A stretch of DNA of 64,000 bases from GCA-020343675 sp964462945 (GTDB lineage Bacteria > Planctomycetota > Phycisphaerae > Sedimentisphaerales > Anaerobacaceae). Positions 31,220 through 39,797 of the stretch are shown in pieces (the first letter of the stretch is position 1; the number at the start of each line of letters is the position of its first letter). Position numbers and translations under genes: made by a program. Location: contig CAYWZW010000019.1 in assembly GCA_964462945.1 (NCBI GenBank), positions 7,076 through 71,075 on the forward strand, in the 5' to 3' direction. Below the pieces are notes generated by a model, which saw only the letters and a list, made by a program, of their open reading frames with translations, searched no databases and was not told the origin of the DNA.

Positions 31220-34219
31220 ATGACTATGAGACATTCGAGGACCCTTGTTTTTCTCGTTGTATTGACTTGCACGCTCTGGCCCTTCGCTACGGTCTCGGCA
31301 CAGGAATCCGTCCGGATAAGCGAGTTCATGGCCGTCAACGACAGCGGTCTTGACGACGAAGACCGGGATGAAGAGGACTGGATTGAGATTCACAATACCG
31401 GAGGCGGTACGGTTGACCTGGAGGGCTGGTATCTGACGGATGACGCCGATACCCTGACGAAGTGGGCATTTCCGAAGGTGACGCTCGCGTCCGATGCTTA
31501 TTTGATTGTCTTCGCATCCGGAAAGAATCGCAGAGAACCATCGGGAGTCTTGCACACCAATTTCAAACTGAACGGGAGCGGTGAGTATCTGGGATTGATC
31601 CGTCCGGATGGGCATACGGTAGTCTCGGAATTCTCTCCCGCCTACCCGGTCCAGGCGCCCGATGTCTCTTATGGTTTTAGCGCTGTGGATAAGGAAGTAG
31701 CGCTGGTGCCGTCCAAGGCCCCGGCCAAGGCCCTGGTCCCCCGGGATGGTGCGTTGGAACCTACCGGACAATATCCGGGCGAGCTGCGTCCCTGGACGTT
31801 GGAAAGCCTGGGTGATTCAAGCTGGCAGACAGGCGTTACCGGCGTTGGCTACGCTTACCCGGAACTGATCGGGTTAGACGTCTCTGCCATGCGCTCCGTG
31901 AATCAGACCGTATATATCCGGATACCCTTCGACGTGGACAATCCGTTGGCGGTTGTCACCATGACCTTACGCATGCGCTACGAAGATGGGATGATCGCCT
32001 ACATTAACGGGCAGGAAGTGGCGAGGAGTAACGCGCCCGCTCCGGGCGCGGAGACGTGGAATTCCGGCGCACCGGCCTATCGAGTCAACCGGATTGCGGT
32101 TCATTCGGTTGACTATCCCATCCCCCGGTTCGATTTCCTCCATGGGGGCACGAACGTGCTGGCCGTACAGGGATTGAACTATCTTGTAGATAGTCCGAGC
32201 CTGCTGATCTTTCCCGAGCTTCTGGCGATGACGCACGTCTATACGGACATGCCGCCGCAGTATTTTGTAACTCCGACTCCCGGCAAGCCGAATAACATGG
32301 GCGTCGAAAAGCTGGGGCCGGTTATTTCCGACAGCGAACACTACCCGGAAATCCCAGGTGAGAATGATGACCTGCTGGTCACGGTCCGAATCAAGCCGTC
32401 CTTCGATCCCGTGGATACGGTGGCGCTGCATTATCGCGTGATGTTCAACAACGAAGTAGCTATTCCGCTTGGTGATGATGGGAACAGCGGCGACGGACAA
32501 CCGTCTGACGGGGTGTATGGGGCACGGATTCCCGCCGAGACCTTCAGCGCGGGGCAGATGGTGCGCTGGTACGTTACGGCCACGGACACAGCCGGACGCG
32601 CATCCAGGTTCCCATCGTTTTTTGTTCTGCAGAATTCTCCTCAATATTGCGGCACCGTGGTTGAGGACCCGAGCCTTGTTAATCCCCTGCCCGTCCTGCA
32701 TTGGTTTATCGAAAACCCAGCAGCGGCCAATTCCGACTCAGGAACCCGCTGTGTGCTCTTTTATGACGGTGAGTTTTACGATAACGTCGGGATCAACCTT
32801 CACGGTCAGTCCAGCCGGGGTTTCCCAAAGAAGAGCTACGACATCGATTTCAATCCCGGCCATAACTTCAAGTGGGCGCCGGGAAAGCCCCGTGCCGATG
32901 ACATCAACCTGATGACGACCTACCCGGATAAAGCGCACATGCGCAACATATTGGCCTATGATACCTATCGGGACGCGGATTGCCCCTATCATTGGGTTTT
33001 TCCCGTGCGCGTCCAGCAAAACGGGGCCTTTTGGGGCACAGCCCATGTGATGGAAAACGGGGATGAGGACTGGCTGATTCGAATGGGCTTGAATGCCGAG
33101 GGGGCCCTTTACAAGATGTACAACAGATTCGACAGTGCCAGTCACGCTACGACCGGCGCCGAAAAGAAGACACGCAAATACGAGGACAATGCGGATTTGT
33201 CGGCGCTCTTCAACAGCCTGAGCCTCTCGGGCGAAGCACGACGTCAATACCTCTACGACAACGTGGACGTGGCGCAGGTCGTCGATTTTCTGGCCGTACG
33301 CGTAATCACGGGCGACGTCGACTGCTGCCACAAAAACTACTACCTTTACCGTGATACGGGTGCCACCAATGAATGGCAGATGTGGCCGTGGGACGTGGAC
33401 CTGAGCTTCGGGCGAGTGTGGAATTCCTCCGAGACGTATTGGAACGAGAACCTTATTATAAATACGGGCTTATTTGTCGGCCAGGGCAACCGCTTGCCGG
33501 ATGCCATTTTTGGCACGCTGGAAATGCGGCAGATGTATCTGCGCCGCATAAGAACGCTCATGGATGAATTTCTCATGGCGCCGGGCACGCCGCAGGAGAA
33601 ACTGTATTTCGAGCCGCAAATTGATATGTGGGCGGACCTGCTCGTTCTGGATGCAGCCCTGGACGCCGCCAAATGGGGCTCGGACTCATGGGGCAACGGT
33701 TCTACGGCTCCCTGCTGCCCCCAATCCTTGCTGGAAGCTGTTGGGGAGCTAAAGACCTCCTACCTGCCGCAGCGCCGCAGTCAACTATTCAACCGCCTGG
33801 CCTCCGGATCATACGAAATACCCAACGCCCAACCGCCCGGCACGGTTGTCAATTTCGGCACTATTGAGACCTATCCGGCCGGCGGCAACCTGGACGAGCA
33901 GTACATCCAACTGCAAAATCTCAACGGTTTTGCAGTAGATATTTCCGGCTGGACGCTGAGCCGTGGACAAGAGCCTAATAACGCTCCTCTTTTCACGTTC
34001 CGAGGCGGCACGGTCATTCCCGCCAACGGGACGATTTACGTCGCCGCCAATCGAGTAGCTTTTCGCTCTCGGAGTGCTCCTCCCATGGGCAACCAGGCAC
34101 TGTTTGTTGTGGGTGATTTTAGCGGCCGCCTTGCAGCCCGAGACGAAATGCTTTATTTGACCGACCGTCAGCAAGTAACGGTAGATTCCGTTAAAACAAC
34201 CCGGCGTGGCAGGTGGTGA
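31220..34219 (+). CDS. Secreted protein with lamin-tail domains and CotH kinase-like domain
   Basis: 999 residues. Signal peptide (TLVFLVVLTCTLWPFATVSA), then a lamin-tail domain at about 25-140 (ISEFMAVNDSG, DWIEIHNTGGG, LEGWYLTDD), a beta region, and a CotH-type kinase-like domain at about 505-760 (GINLHGQSSRGFPKKSYDID, then AHVMENGDEDW, and MWPWDVDLSFGR with the metal-binding D-x-D). A second lamin-tail domain (EQYIQLQNLNGFAVDISGW) ends the protein. CotH proteins phosphorylate extracellular proteins in spore formers; in planctomycetes the role is unknown. ATG 31220 has GGAGG six bases upstream. The last residues are arginine-rich and end close to a transposase remnant, so the C-terminus may be altered. 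Confidence 0.87.
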   Translation: MTMRHSRTLVFLVVLTCTLWPFATVSAQESVRISEFMAVNDSGLDDEDRDEEDWIEIHNTGGGTVDLEGWYLTDDADTLTKWAFPKVTLASDAYLIVFASGKNRREPSGVLHTNFKLNGSGEYLGLIRPDGHTVVSEFSPAYPVQAPDVSYGFSAVDKEVALVPSKAPAKALVPRDGALEPTGQYPGELRPWTLESLGDSSWQTGVTGVGYAYPELIGLDVSAMRSVNQTVYIRIPFDVDNPLAVVTMTLRMRYEDGMIAYINGQEVARSNAPAPGAETWNSGAPAYRVNRIAVHSVDYPIPRFDFLHGGTNVLAVQGLNYLVDSPSLLIFPELLAMTHVYTDMPPQYFVTPTPGKPNNMGVEKLGPVISDSEHYPEIPGENDDLLVTVRIKPSFDPVDTVALHYRVMFNNEVAIPLGDDGNSGDGQPSDGVYGARIPAETFSAGQMVRWYVTATDTAGRASRFPSFFVLQNSPQYCGTVVEDPSLVNPLPVLHWFIENPAAANSDSGTRCVLFYDGEFYDNVGINLHGQSSRGFPKKSYDIDFNPGHNFKWAPGKPRADDINLMTTYPDKAHMRNILAYDTYRDADCPYHWVFPVRVQQNGAFWGTAHVMENGDEDWLIRMGLNAEGALYKMYNRFDSASHATTGAEKKTRKYEDNADLSALFNSLSLSGEARRQYLYDNVDVAQVVDFLAVRVITGDVDCCHKNYYLYRDTGATNEWQMWPWDVDLSFGRVWNSSETYWNENLIINTGLFVGQGNRLPDAIFGTLEMRQMYLRRIRTLMDEFLMAPGTPQEKLYFEPQIDMWADLLVLDAALDAAKWGSDSWGNGSTAPCCPQSLLEAVGELKTSYLPQRRSQLFNRLASGSYEIPNAQPPGTVVNFGTIETYPAGGNLDEQYIQLQNLNGFAVDISGWTLSRGQEPNNAPLFTFRGGTVIPANGTIYVAANRVAFRSRSAPPMGNQALFVVGDFSGRLAARDEMLYLTDRQQVTVDSVKTTRRGRW

Positions 34220-34264
34220 TGGCGAAGGGGTGGAGTCTTCGTCAACACCATAGGGTGGAGTCGA

Positions 34265-34381
34265 ACGAATTGCCTGCTGGAGGAATCGCTTGCGGGGTTT
34301 ATCGACCTGTTCGAGCATGGGAGCGAGGAATTCGCCCAATAGCATTTGGCTCTTGTGAATCAGCAAATCTTTGTGTACCAT
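34265..34381 (-). pseudogene. Transposase N-terminal remnant
   Basis: From ATG 34381, six bases after a perfect AAGGAGG, about 39 codons read MVHKDLLIHKSQMLLGEF ... DKPRKRFLQQAIR, which looks like the start of an IS4-superfamily-type DDE transposase. After AIR the frame loses all similarity to a structured protein, so the rest has been deleted. No terminal repeats or target duplication can be recognised. Family assignment is tentative. Confidence 0.5.
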
Positions 34382-34497
34382 TTTTGTGCCTCCTTGTTCT
34401 TGTTTTATTGATCCATCGAAAAAGACTATTCTACAGGCACAAGGAGGCTTCTTCTGCTCCCTCCTCCAAAACGGGTAATCGCGTCCCGTGTAGAGAC

Positions 34498-34526
34498 TTG
34501 ATCATCCGTCTGGAAATTGGTAGAAT
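34498..34526 (+). promoter_or_regulatory. Sigma-70-type promoter for the GLUG-repeat gene
   Basis: TTGATC at 34498-34503 and TAGAAT at 34521-34526, 17-base spacer; start near 34533, 42 bases before ATG 34575. Confidence 0.6.
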
Positions 34527-34574
34527 ATGGAGGTCTAAACGGGCAATGTCTCGACTTGATTTCAGGAGGGTAGC

Positions 34575-36788
34575 ATGAACGTTATTGGCAGGATTCTCGG
34601 CAGTCAGAAATCGGCCGTCAGACGCCGGAAGTCGGAAATCACAGGGAGGGTGTCGGGTCTCTGTCTTCTGTCTTCAGCGTTCTGTGTTCTGTGTTCTGCC
34701 TTCGGGCCGGCCCGGGCGGACGACGGCGGTCAGGCCGCGGCCGCGCAGACGAGCATCCACGTGTTCGTTCCGACCGAAAGCACTGTCGTCAGGACGGGCG
34801 GGATTGCCGGTCTGCTTAAGAGGTATTCCATAAGGGGACAATTCCGGCTGACCGTGGATTTCGGTGCGGGCGCGGCCTGGTTCTCTCAGGTCGATGCGAC
34901 CCTCACCGGCGAGGACGGCGTCTTGTATGCGCAAAGCCTGGACGCCGTTTTCAATACGACCGGGCTTGCCGGCACCGTGATCGACGATACGACAATCGCC
35001 TTCGAGGGCAAGACCGCAGACGGGACGCAAAGCGACGTCCGCCTGAAGCTGACCTTCAGCAACGATTCGGTTCAGCTTACCGGCCAAACCACCCCGCCGC
35101 CCAACAGCGCCGACATGTTCTTCTATGACATCGAGGCGGTCGCATCGAGGAAATACGCCGGCGGCACGGGTGAACCCAACACGCCTTATTTGATTAGCAC
35201 GGCCGAGCATATAAACGCCATCGGCGCCGATCCCAATGACTGGGACGAGCGCTTCAAGCTGGCGGCGGACATCAACCTGCGAAGCTACAAGGGAAGAGAT
35301 TTCAATATCATCGCGCCCGCCGGACGAGGCAGGTTCTTCGCCGGAGTCTTTGACGGCAACGGTCACACCATCTCCAGCTTCACCTACGGCCCGACCGATG
35401 TAAACAGCGTGGCCCTTTTTGGCAGCGTCAAAGGCCGGATCGAGAACCTCGGCCTGATTGACCCCAACATAGACGCCGGCACCAGAGACGGCGTGGCCCC
35501 CCTGGTGGACTGGCTCAACAAAGGCAGCATGAGCGGCTGCTATGTGCAGGGAGGCAGCGTCCAGGGAGAGGGATGGGTCGGCGGCCTCGTCGCATATAAC
35601 ACAGGTACTATCACCGGCTGTTATTCGACCGCCGCCGTCACCGGCGAGGTAGATGTTGGCGGTCTGGTGGGGTATAACGGCGGCGTCATAACCGGCTGCT
35701 CCTCGACCAGCGGCGTCACAGGAAAAAAGTCTGTCGGAGGTTTGCTGGGGTCGAACGACGGCACAATCACCGGCTGCTCTTCGACGGGCGACGTGACGGG
35801 TAATTCCAGAGTCGGTGGTCTGGCGGGCTACAACAGACTTGGAACGGGAACGATCCAGAACTCCAGCTCAGCAGGGCCCGTGACTGGAATCAGTGACGTG
35901 GCGGGCCTGGTCGGTCGCAACTACGGTGTCGTTTCAAGCTGCCGCTCGACCGGCGAGGTTTCCGGAAGCGTGTATGTGGGCGGCCTGGTGGGATTCCATC
36001 GTGGCGCCATTACGAATTGCTATTCGGATGCGAACGTCCACGGCGGCTCCCAGGTCGGCGGCTTGGTGGGCAGCCACGAGGGTACCATCAGCAACTGCTG
36101 CTCGTCCGGGAGTGTCGCCGGCGACCTGGCTGCCGGCGGCTTGGTGGGAGCCGGTTTAGCGGAGGGCACTGTCGCCTCTTTCTGGGACGTTGAAACCAGC
36201 GGCCAGATAACCAGCGCCGGCGGTACCGGCAAGACCACAGCCGAGATGCAGACGGCTGGCACCTTCCTTGAAGCCGGGTGGGACTTTGTGGGCGAGACCG
36301 ACAACGGCACGGAAAATATTTGGCGGATTCTTGAGGGGCGGGACTATCCGCGACTTTCGTGGGAACAGGTGCTGAGCGATGACTTCGAGGATGGAGAGCC
36401 GTCGCCGCTATGGATGGTCTATGAGCCGGACCCCGAGAAGATACGGGTGGAGGAGACCGACGGCAGGCTCGAAGTTCGAGCTTCCGCCCAGGCCGATAAT
36501 ATCGACGCGGCCTATGTCTCCAACGGCTGGCGGCTGGACGTCACGAACGACTTCGCGCTGCGGGCCCGTTTCCACTATGGTAAGCAAAGCATGGGCGATA
36601 GCTGGGTGATGATTGCCCTATCGCCGAGCCTGGAGCAGCCGATCAGCCGGATCATCACCTTCGAGGCCGGCTGCCTGGACGCCCAGCCGTTCTATGTCGG
36701 CCTCGGCGGCGGCTCCGACCAGGTCAGCCTCGATGCGGCAGACGCCTATCTGGACGACTTTATCGTGGACTCCGGGGCGCTGAAATAG
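34575..36788 (+). CDS. Secreted GLUG-repeat protein
   Basis: 737 residues. The export signal (LCLLSSAFCVLCSAFGPARA) is encoded by a 7-nt tandem tract. Residues about 50-180 are a beta domain, then PNTPYLISTAEHINAIGADP introduces a run of GLUG-type repeats of about 26 residues (GGLVGYNGGVITGCSSTS and similar) to about residue 535, which should form a beta-helix. The final ~150 residues (DDFEDGEPSPLWMVYEPD onward) are a lectin-like jelly-roll candidate. Such proteins act as adhesins or surface structural proteins. AGGAGGG lies five bases before ATG 34575. Confidence 0.85.
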   Translation: MNVIGRILGSQKSAVRRRKSEITGRVSGLCLLSSAFCVLCSAFGPARADDGGQAAAAQTSIHVFVPTESTVVRTGGIAGLLKRYSIRGQFRLTVDFGAGAAWFSQVDATLTGEDGVLYAQSLDAVFNTTGLAGTVIDDTTIAFEGKTADGTQSDVRLKLTFSNDSVQLTGQTTPPPNSADMFFYDIEAVASRKYAGGTGEPNTPYLISTAEHINAIGADPNDWDERFKLAADINLRSYKGRDFNIIAPAGRGRFFAGVFDGNGHTISSFTYGPTDVNSVALFGSVKGRIENLGLIDPNIDAGTRDGVAPLVDWLNKGSMSGCYVQGGSVQGEGWVGGLVAYNTGTITGCYSTAAVTGEVDVGGLVGYNGGVITGCSSTSGVTGKKSVGGLLGSNDGTITGCSSTGDVTGNSRVGGLAGYNRLGTGTIQNSSSAGPVTGISDVAGLVGRNYGVVSSCRSTGEVSGSVYVGGLVGFHRGAITNCYSDANVHGGSQVGGLVGSHEGTISNCCSSGSVAGDLAAGGLVGAGLAEGTVASFWDVETSGQITSAGGTGKTTAEMQTAGTFLEAGWDFVGETDNGTENIWRILEGRDYPRLSWEQVLSDDFEDGEPSPLWMVYEPDPEKIRVEETDGRLEVRASAQADNIDAAYVSNGWRLDVTNDFALRARFHYGKQSMGDSWVMIALSPSLEQPISRIITFEAGCLDAQPFYVGLGGGSDQVSLDAADAYLDDFIVDSGALK
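34659..34700 (+). repeat. TTCTGTR heptamer tract inside a signal-peptide coding region
   Basis: Six 7-nt units in register: CTCTGTC, TTCTGTC, TTCAGCG, TTCTGTG, TTCTGTG, TTCTGCC. Because 7 is not a multiple of 3, three units encode FCVLCS-type residues in a 7-residue cycle, giving a hydrophobic signal core. Confidence 0.8.
35545..36180 (+). repeat. Tandem GLUG-type repeats (protein level)
   Basis: About eight units of roughly 78 bases encoding GGLVGxNxGxITGCxSTGxVTG. Units are similar at the protein level with scattered synonymous changes. Confidence 0.75.
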
Positions 36789-36789
36789 C

Positions 36790-36814
36790 CCGGGCGTGGG
36801 CACCGCCCGCCCGG
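36790..36814 (+). terminator. GC-rich hairpin after the GLUG gene, possible terminator
   Basis: CCGGGCG (36790-36796) pairs with CGCCCGG (36808-36814) directly after the stop codon. There is no T-run, so intrinsic termination is uncertain. Confidence 0.4.
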
Positions 36815-36832
36815 ACACGAGCATCGAATGTG

Positions 36833-36861
36833 TTGACAGGCAATTTCCGGGCCGGTAGTCT
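36833..36861 (+). promoter_or_regulatory. Sigma-70-type promoter placing the transcript start at the lipoprotein ATG
   Basis: TTGACA (36833-36838) and TAGTCT (36856-36861) with a 17-base spacer. Seven bases after the -10 comes A36868, the first base of the start codon, and no Shine-Dalgarno is present. Confidence 0.6.
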
Positions 36862-36867
36862 GTCCGT

Positions 36868-37791
36868 ATGGTTCGTGCCTCTCACATTGCGGTTGTAGCG
36901 AATTTGCGTCCTGTAGAACCAGAAACAGAACGTTCTTCTTCTGTGTTCCGGCTTCTGTATTCTGTATTCTGTGTTCTGTGTTCTGCTTCTTTTTTCCTGG
37001 CCGGCTGCGGCGAGCCGCAAGACGATGTTCCCGTTTGGGAAAAAGTCAAGATCGGCGACCTGGCCCCCTACGACGGCAGCAAGACACCCGGGCCGCAAGC
37101 GATGAAGACCATCAATCTGGACGTGCACGTCTTCGAAGTCCCGGTTGAAAGCATCGACAAGCTCGATGCGATCCGCAAGACATTCTACATCAGGCCGCTG
37201 CGGCTCAAGAGTTATCCTACCTTCACCGCCGACTCGTTCCTGGTTCGGTTCGGCCAGGGCGAAAGGTGGAAGGAGATCCAGGACATCGTGCTTGCCGCCG
37301 GCGGCCAGAAGCTCACGAGTGTCTCGCTGATGCTGCCGGACGCCATGGCTGAGACCATCGCCATTACCGGATTAGACCGCCCGCAATCGGTCTTTTTCAC
37401 CGCGTCCGACGGCTCAAAGCAAGCGGCCAACGTCGGCCCCGGCGTCCTCGGGCTGCGGGTGCAAGCCGAGACCATCCCCGGCTCAAGAGGTATATGCAGC
37501 GTGACCGCCTACCCGGTCTTTTCGCTGCCCGCAAAACAGGCCATCCCCGAGCTGGATGTCCGCGCGAAATTGCGTGAGTTCCCGTTCACCACCGCCGCCT
37601 TCGGCCTGGACATGGGGCCGGGCGATTTTGTCTATTTAGGGCCGAAAGAGTACGTCAGCGACCGGACGGCGCTGGCCGGACTGTTTTTCGGCAATCCCCA
37701 GGGCAGCCTCTTTTTCAGCCAAGGCAAGTCCCCCGAATTCAAACCGGCCGTCAGGGTCTTCTTGCTTGTTTGTACCGGGATAAGCTATTGA
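36868..37791 (+). CDS. Lipoprotein of unknown function
   Basis: 307 residues. The long N-terminal region holds the 7-nt-encoded hydrophobic stretch SVFRLLYSVFCVLCSASFF followed by the lipobox LAGC, so the mature protein should be lipid-anchored at that cysteine. The mature part is a mixed alpha/beta sequence (INLDVHVFEVPVESIDKLD, VGPGVLGLRVQAETIPG) with no enzyme motif; the AMIN/secretin-like N0 look of the first strands is only a hint. ATG 36868 appears leaderless. A DUF362 gene follows 22 bases downstream. Confidence 0.72.
   Translation: MVRASHIAVVANLRPVEPETERSSSVFRLLYSVFCVLCSASFFLAGCGEPQDDVPVWEKVKIGDLAPYDGSKTPGPQAMKTINLDVHVFEVPVESIDKLDAIRKTFYIRPLRLKSYPTFTADSFLVRFGQGERWKEIQDIVLAAGGQKLTSVSLMLPDAMAETIAITGLDRPQSVFFTASDGSKQAANVGPGVLGLRVQAETIPGSRGICSVTAYPVFSLPAKQAIPELDVRAKLREFPFTTAAFGLDMGPGDFVYLGPKEYVSDRTALAGLFFGNPQGSLFFSQGKSPEFKPAVRVFLLVCTGISY
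36939..36987 (+). repeat. TTCTGTR heptamer tract inside a lipoprotein signal region
   Basis: Seven units in register: TTCTGTG, TTCCGGC, TTCTGTA, TTCTGTA, TTCTGTG, TTCTGTG, TTCTGCT. Same unit as at 34659-34700, in a gene that is otherwise unrelated. Confidence 0.85.
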
Positions 37792-37813
37792 CCAGCATAA
37801 GAACAATCCGACA

Positions 37814-38758
37814 GTGACGCTGACTCGATGCAGCGACTACAACCGGCCCGCCGTCGCCGAAGCGATCGAAAGGCAATTCAAGCTGCTCGGTGGACTGGAA
37901 AAGTTTGTACGGCCGGGTGACACCGTTTTGCTCAAGCCTAACTTCATCGCTCCGAGGTCCCGCCGGCACGCCACCCAAACCGACCCGGCGGTCATTCTCG
38001 AAACGGCCCGGCTGCTCAAAGACTTCGGCGTCAAGCCTTTCGTCGGAGATTCGCCCGCCTGGGGTGACGTCTTCGCCTGCGTAAAGGCATTAGAGCTGGA
38101 AGAGCCGCTCAAGAAAATGGCTGTGCCGGTCAGGCAGCTCGATAGGCCCGAGTGGTGCAAAGTAGGAGCCGGGGGCACCCGCGTCGGCATCAGCTCAGTC
38201 GCCCTCGACGCCGACGTCATCATCAATCTGCCCAAGTTCAAATCGCACCAGCAGCTGGTGGCGACGTTCGCGGTCAAAAACATGTTCGGCTGCGTCGCCG
38301 GCAAGCGAAAGGCGCTCTGGCACTTTGCAAAAGGGAGCAGCGCCGATGATTTTTGCGGGCTGCTCATCGATATATTCAAATTCCTGAATCCCGCCTTGAC
38401 GATCATCGACGCCGTCACTGCGATGGACGGCCCCGGCCCGATCCGCGGCAGAGCCAGACCCTTGGGCTGGCTCATCGGCGGAATAGACCCAATCGCCTGC
38501 GAAACGATCTGCGCTCGGCTGGTCGGCATCGAGCCCGAGAGCCTGCCGATCATCAAGACGGCAAAGCTGATGGGTTTCGGCTGCTCGGACCCCGCCCGAA
38601 TCGAAATCGCCGGTGATGACTTTTCGCAAAGTGTCTGCACGGACTTCCAACTGCCTGAGCTGATTCCAATCCGCTTCTCGCTGCTGCACGTCTGCAAAAG
38701 CGTTTGCAAGCAAATCGTGCTGCTGGCCAAAGCCGGGATTAAGAGAAAGCAAATATAA
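37814..38758 (+). CDS. DUF362 domain protein
   Basis: 314-residue protein with the DUF362 pattern: VRPGDTVLLKPNFI, GVKPFVGDSPAWGD, DADVIINLPKFKSHQQ, AVKNMFGCVAGKRK, IDAVTAMDGPGP. The C-terminal ferredoxin-like 4Fe-4S domain often fused to DUF362 is missing. Function in general unknown; linked to iron-sulfur or anaerobic metabolism in several genomes. The start is GTG 37814, 22 bases after the lipoprotein gene; I see no good Shine-Dalgarno, so it may be translated by coupling. Confidence 0.85.
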   Translation: MTLTRCSDYNRPAVAEAIERQFKLLGGLEKFVRPGDTVLLKPNFIAPRSRRHATQTDPAVILETARLLKDFGVKPFVGDSPAWGDVFACVKALELEEPLKKMAVPVRQLDRPEWCKVGAGGTRVGISSVALDADVIINLPKFKSHQQLVATFAVKNMFGCVAGKRKALWHFAKGSSADDFCGLLIDIFKFLNPALTIIDAVTAMDGPGPIRGRARPLGWLIGGIDPIACETICARLVGIEPESLPIIKTAKLMGFGCSDPARIEIAGDDFSQSVCTDFQLPELIPIRFSLLHVCKSVCKQIVLLAKAGIKRKQI

Positions 38759-38811
38759 GCCGAAAAAGGAAATATGCGGTTACGAGTCTCTAATTGACAA
38801 AGAGCACACGG

Positions 38812-39474
38812 ATGACAGAGAACAAACGACAAAAACCAAAATCCGCACGGCTGCGTTACCTTGCCGTATCGCTGCCTGTTCTTGTTGTTTTGCTGGGCGC
38901 GTGTCTGGTGCAGGAGTGCGGCCTTGAATTAGGCGCCCTTCCCGCCAACAAAGAACGTCAGCCCCAGGCCCGGCAAACCACCGGCAGGAAATGGGCCGAG
39001 CGACTCGATCTGCCGGGCGCGCCGAATCTGCACAAGGTCTCCGGGGACCTCTATCGCGGCGCGCAGCCGAGCGCCGAGGGCATGAAGCAGCTGGAAAAGC
39101 TGGGCATCAAGACGGTCGTTAATTTGCGGTTCCTCCTGTCGGACCGCGGCGAGCTCAAAGGCACCGGGTTGGCTTACGAGCATATCAACATGACGACGTT
39201 CCACCCCGAAACAGAGGATGTCGTCCGCTTCCTGAAGATTGTCGCCGACAAGAAGCGTACCCCCCTCTTCGTGCACTGCCACCGCGGGGCCGACCGGACC
39301 GGCACGATGTGCGCCGTTTATCGCGTCGCCGTGCAGGGCTGGAGCAAGGACGAGGCCATCGAAGAGATGACCCAAGGCGGCTTCGGCCACCACCCGATAT
39401 GGAAGAACCTCCCCGGATTCATCCGCAAGCTGGACATTGACCAAATCAAGCACGCCGCAGGCCTGAACGAATAA
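38812..39474 (+). CDS. Membrane-anchored dual-specificity/tyrosine phosphatase-like protein
   Basis: 220 residues with an N-terminal hydrophobic segment (YLAVSLPVLVVLLGACLV, whose LLGAC could serve as a lipobox) and a cysteine phosphatase domain: LYRGAQPSAEGMKQLEKLGI, VVNLR, and the P-loop VHCHRGADRTG (C-x5-R-T). The YRGAQPS opening is typical of the bacterial/plant DSP-PTPase family that dephosphorylates proteins or inositol polyphosphates. ATG 38812 is preferred over TTG 38794. It follows the DUF362 gene by 53 bases. Confidence 0.88.
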   Translation: MTENKRQKPKSARLRYLAVSLPVLVVLLGACLVQECGLELGALPANKERQPQARQTTGRKWAERLDLPGAPNLHKVSGDLYRGAQPSAEGMKQLEKLGIKTVVNLRFLLSDRGELKGTGLAYEHINMTTFHPETEDVVRFLKIVADKKRTPLFVHCHRGADRTGTMCAVYRVAVQGWSKDEAIEEMTQGGFGHHPIWKNLPGFIRKLDIDQIKHAAGLNE

Positions 39475-39548
39475 AGTCTCCCTCTGCTGCCCATCAGGAA
39501 ACAGACCCGTGACACCGGTACATGCAGCCAGGCTGGTCCCGATAATTC

Positions 39549-39797
39549 TCAGGACCGAAACCGTGAGAACAGCTTCTGTTTGTCGGCTTGGCTGAACTCC
39601 TGCCCGTAGAATCTCAGGAAGATCTCCTTTTTCATTTCTTCGGGTGTGATTTCCGGGCGCTGAGCGAGAATGGCGCTCCGGACTATTTCCCTGGCGGCGT
39701 CGTACATGGAACAGCCCATCAGCAAGCGCTGCTGGCCGGATTTGCACATCATCAGTCTCTTGAACCGAACGGTGACATCGGGGTGAGTGTCATTCAT
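39549..39797 (-). CDS. Small protein of a nucleotidyltransferase cassette
   Basis: 82 residues from ATG 39797 (MNDTHPDVTVRFKRLMM) with a GCSMYDAAREIV motif and a conserved-looking end (EEMKKEIFLRFYGQEFS). Proteins of this pattern occur paired with a nucleotidyltransferase-like gene, as here, where the start overlaps the end of the upstream pseudogene by eight bases. No catalytic motif; possible toxin or antitoxin partner by arrangement. The gene itself looks intact. Confidence 0.68.
   Translation of the reverse strand: MNDTHPDVTVRFKRLMMCKSGQQRLLMGCSMYDAAREIVRSAILAQRPEITPEEMKKEIFLRFYGQEFSQADKQKLFSRFRS

Larger units (their letters stand above)
34220..34574. other. Intergenic region with mobile-element debris (355 bases)
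   Basis: Contains the 5' end of a transposase gene on the minus strand, a GCCTCCTTG/CAAGGAGGC inverted repeat (34388-34396 and 34440-34448), and the promoter of the GLUG protein. A 121-residue open frame on the plus strand shows no protein-like composition. Confidence 0.6.

Noticed and set aside
34213..34578. 121-codon plus-strand frame between the CotH and GLUG genes
   Set aside because: No Shine-Dalgarno, odd composition, and it covers a promoter and a transposase remnant on the other strand.
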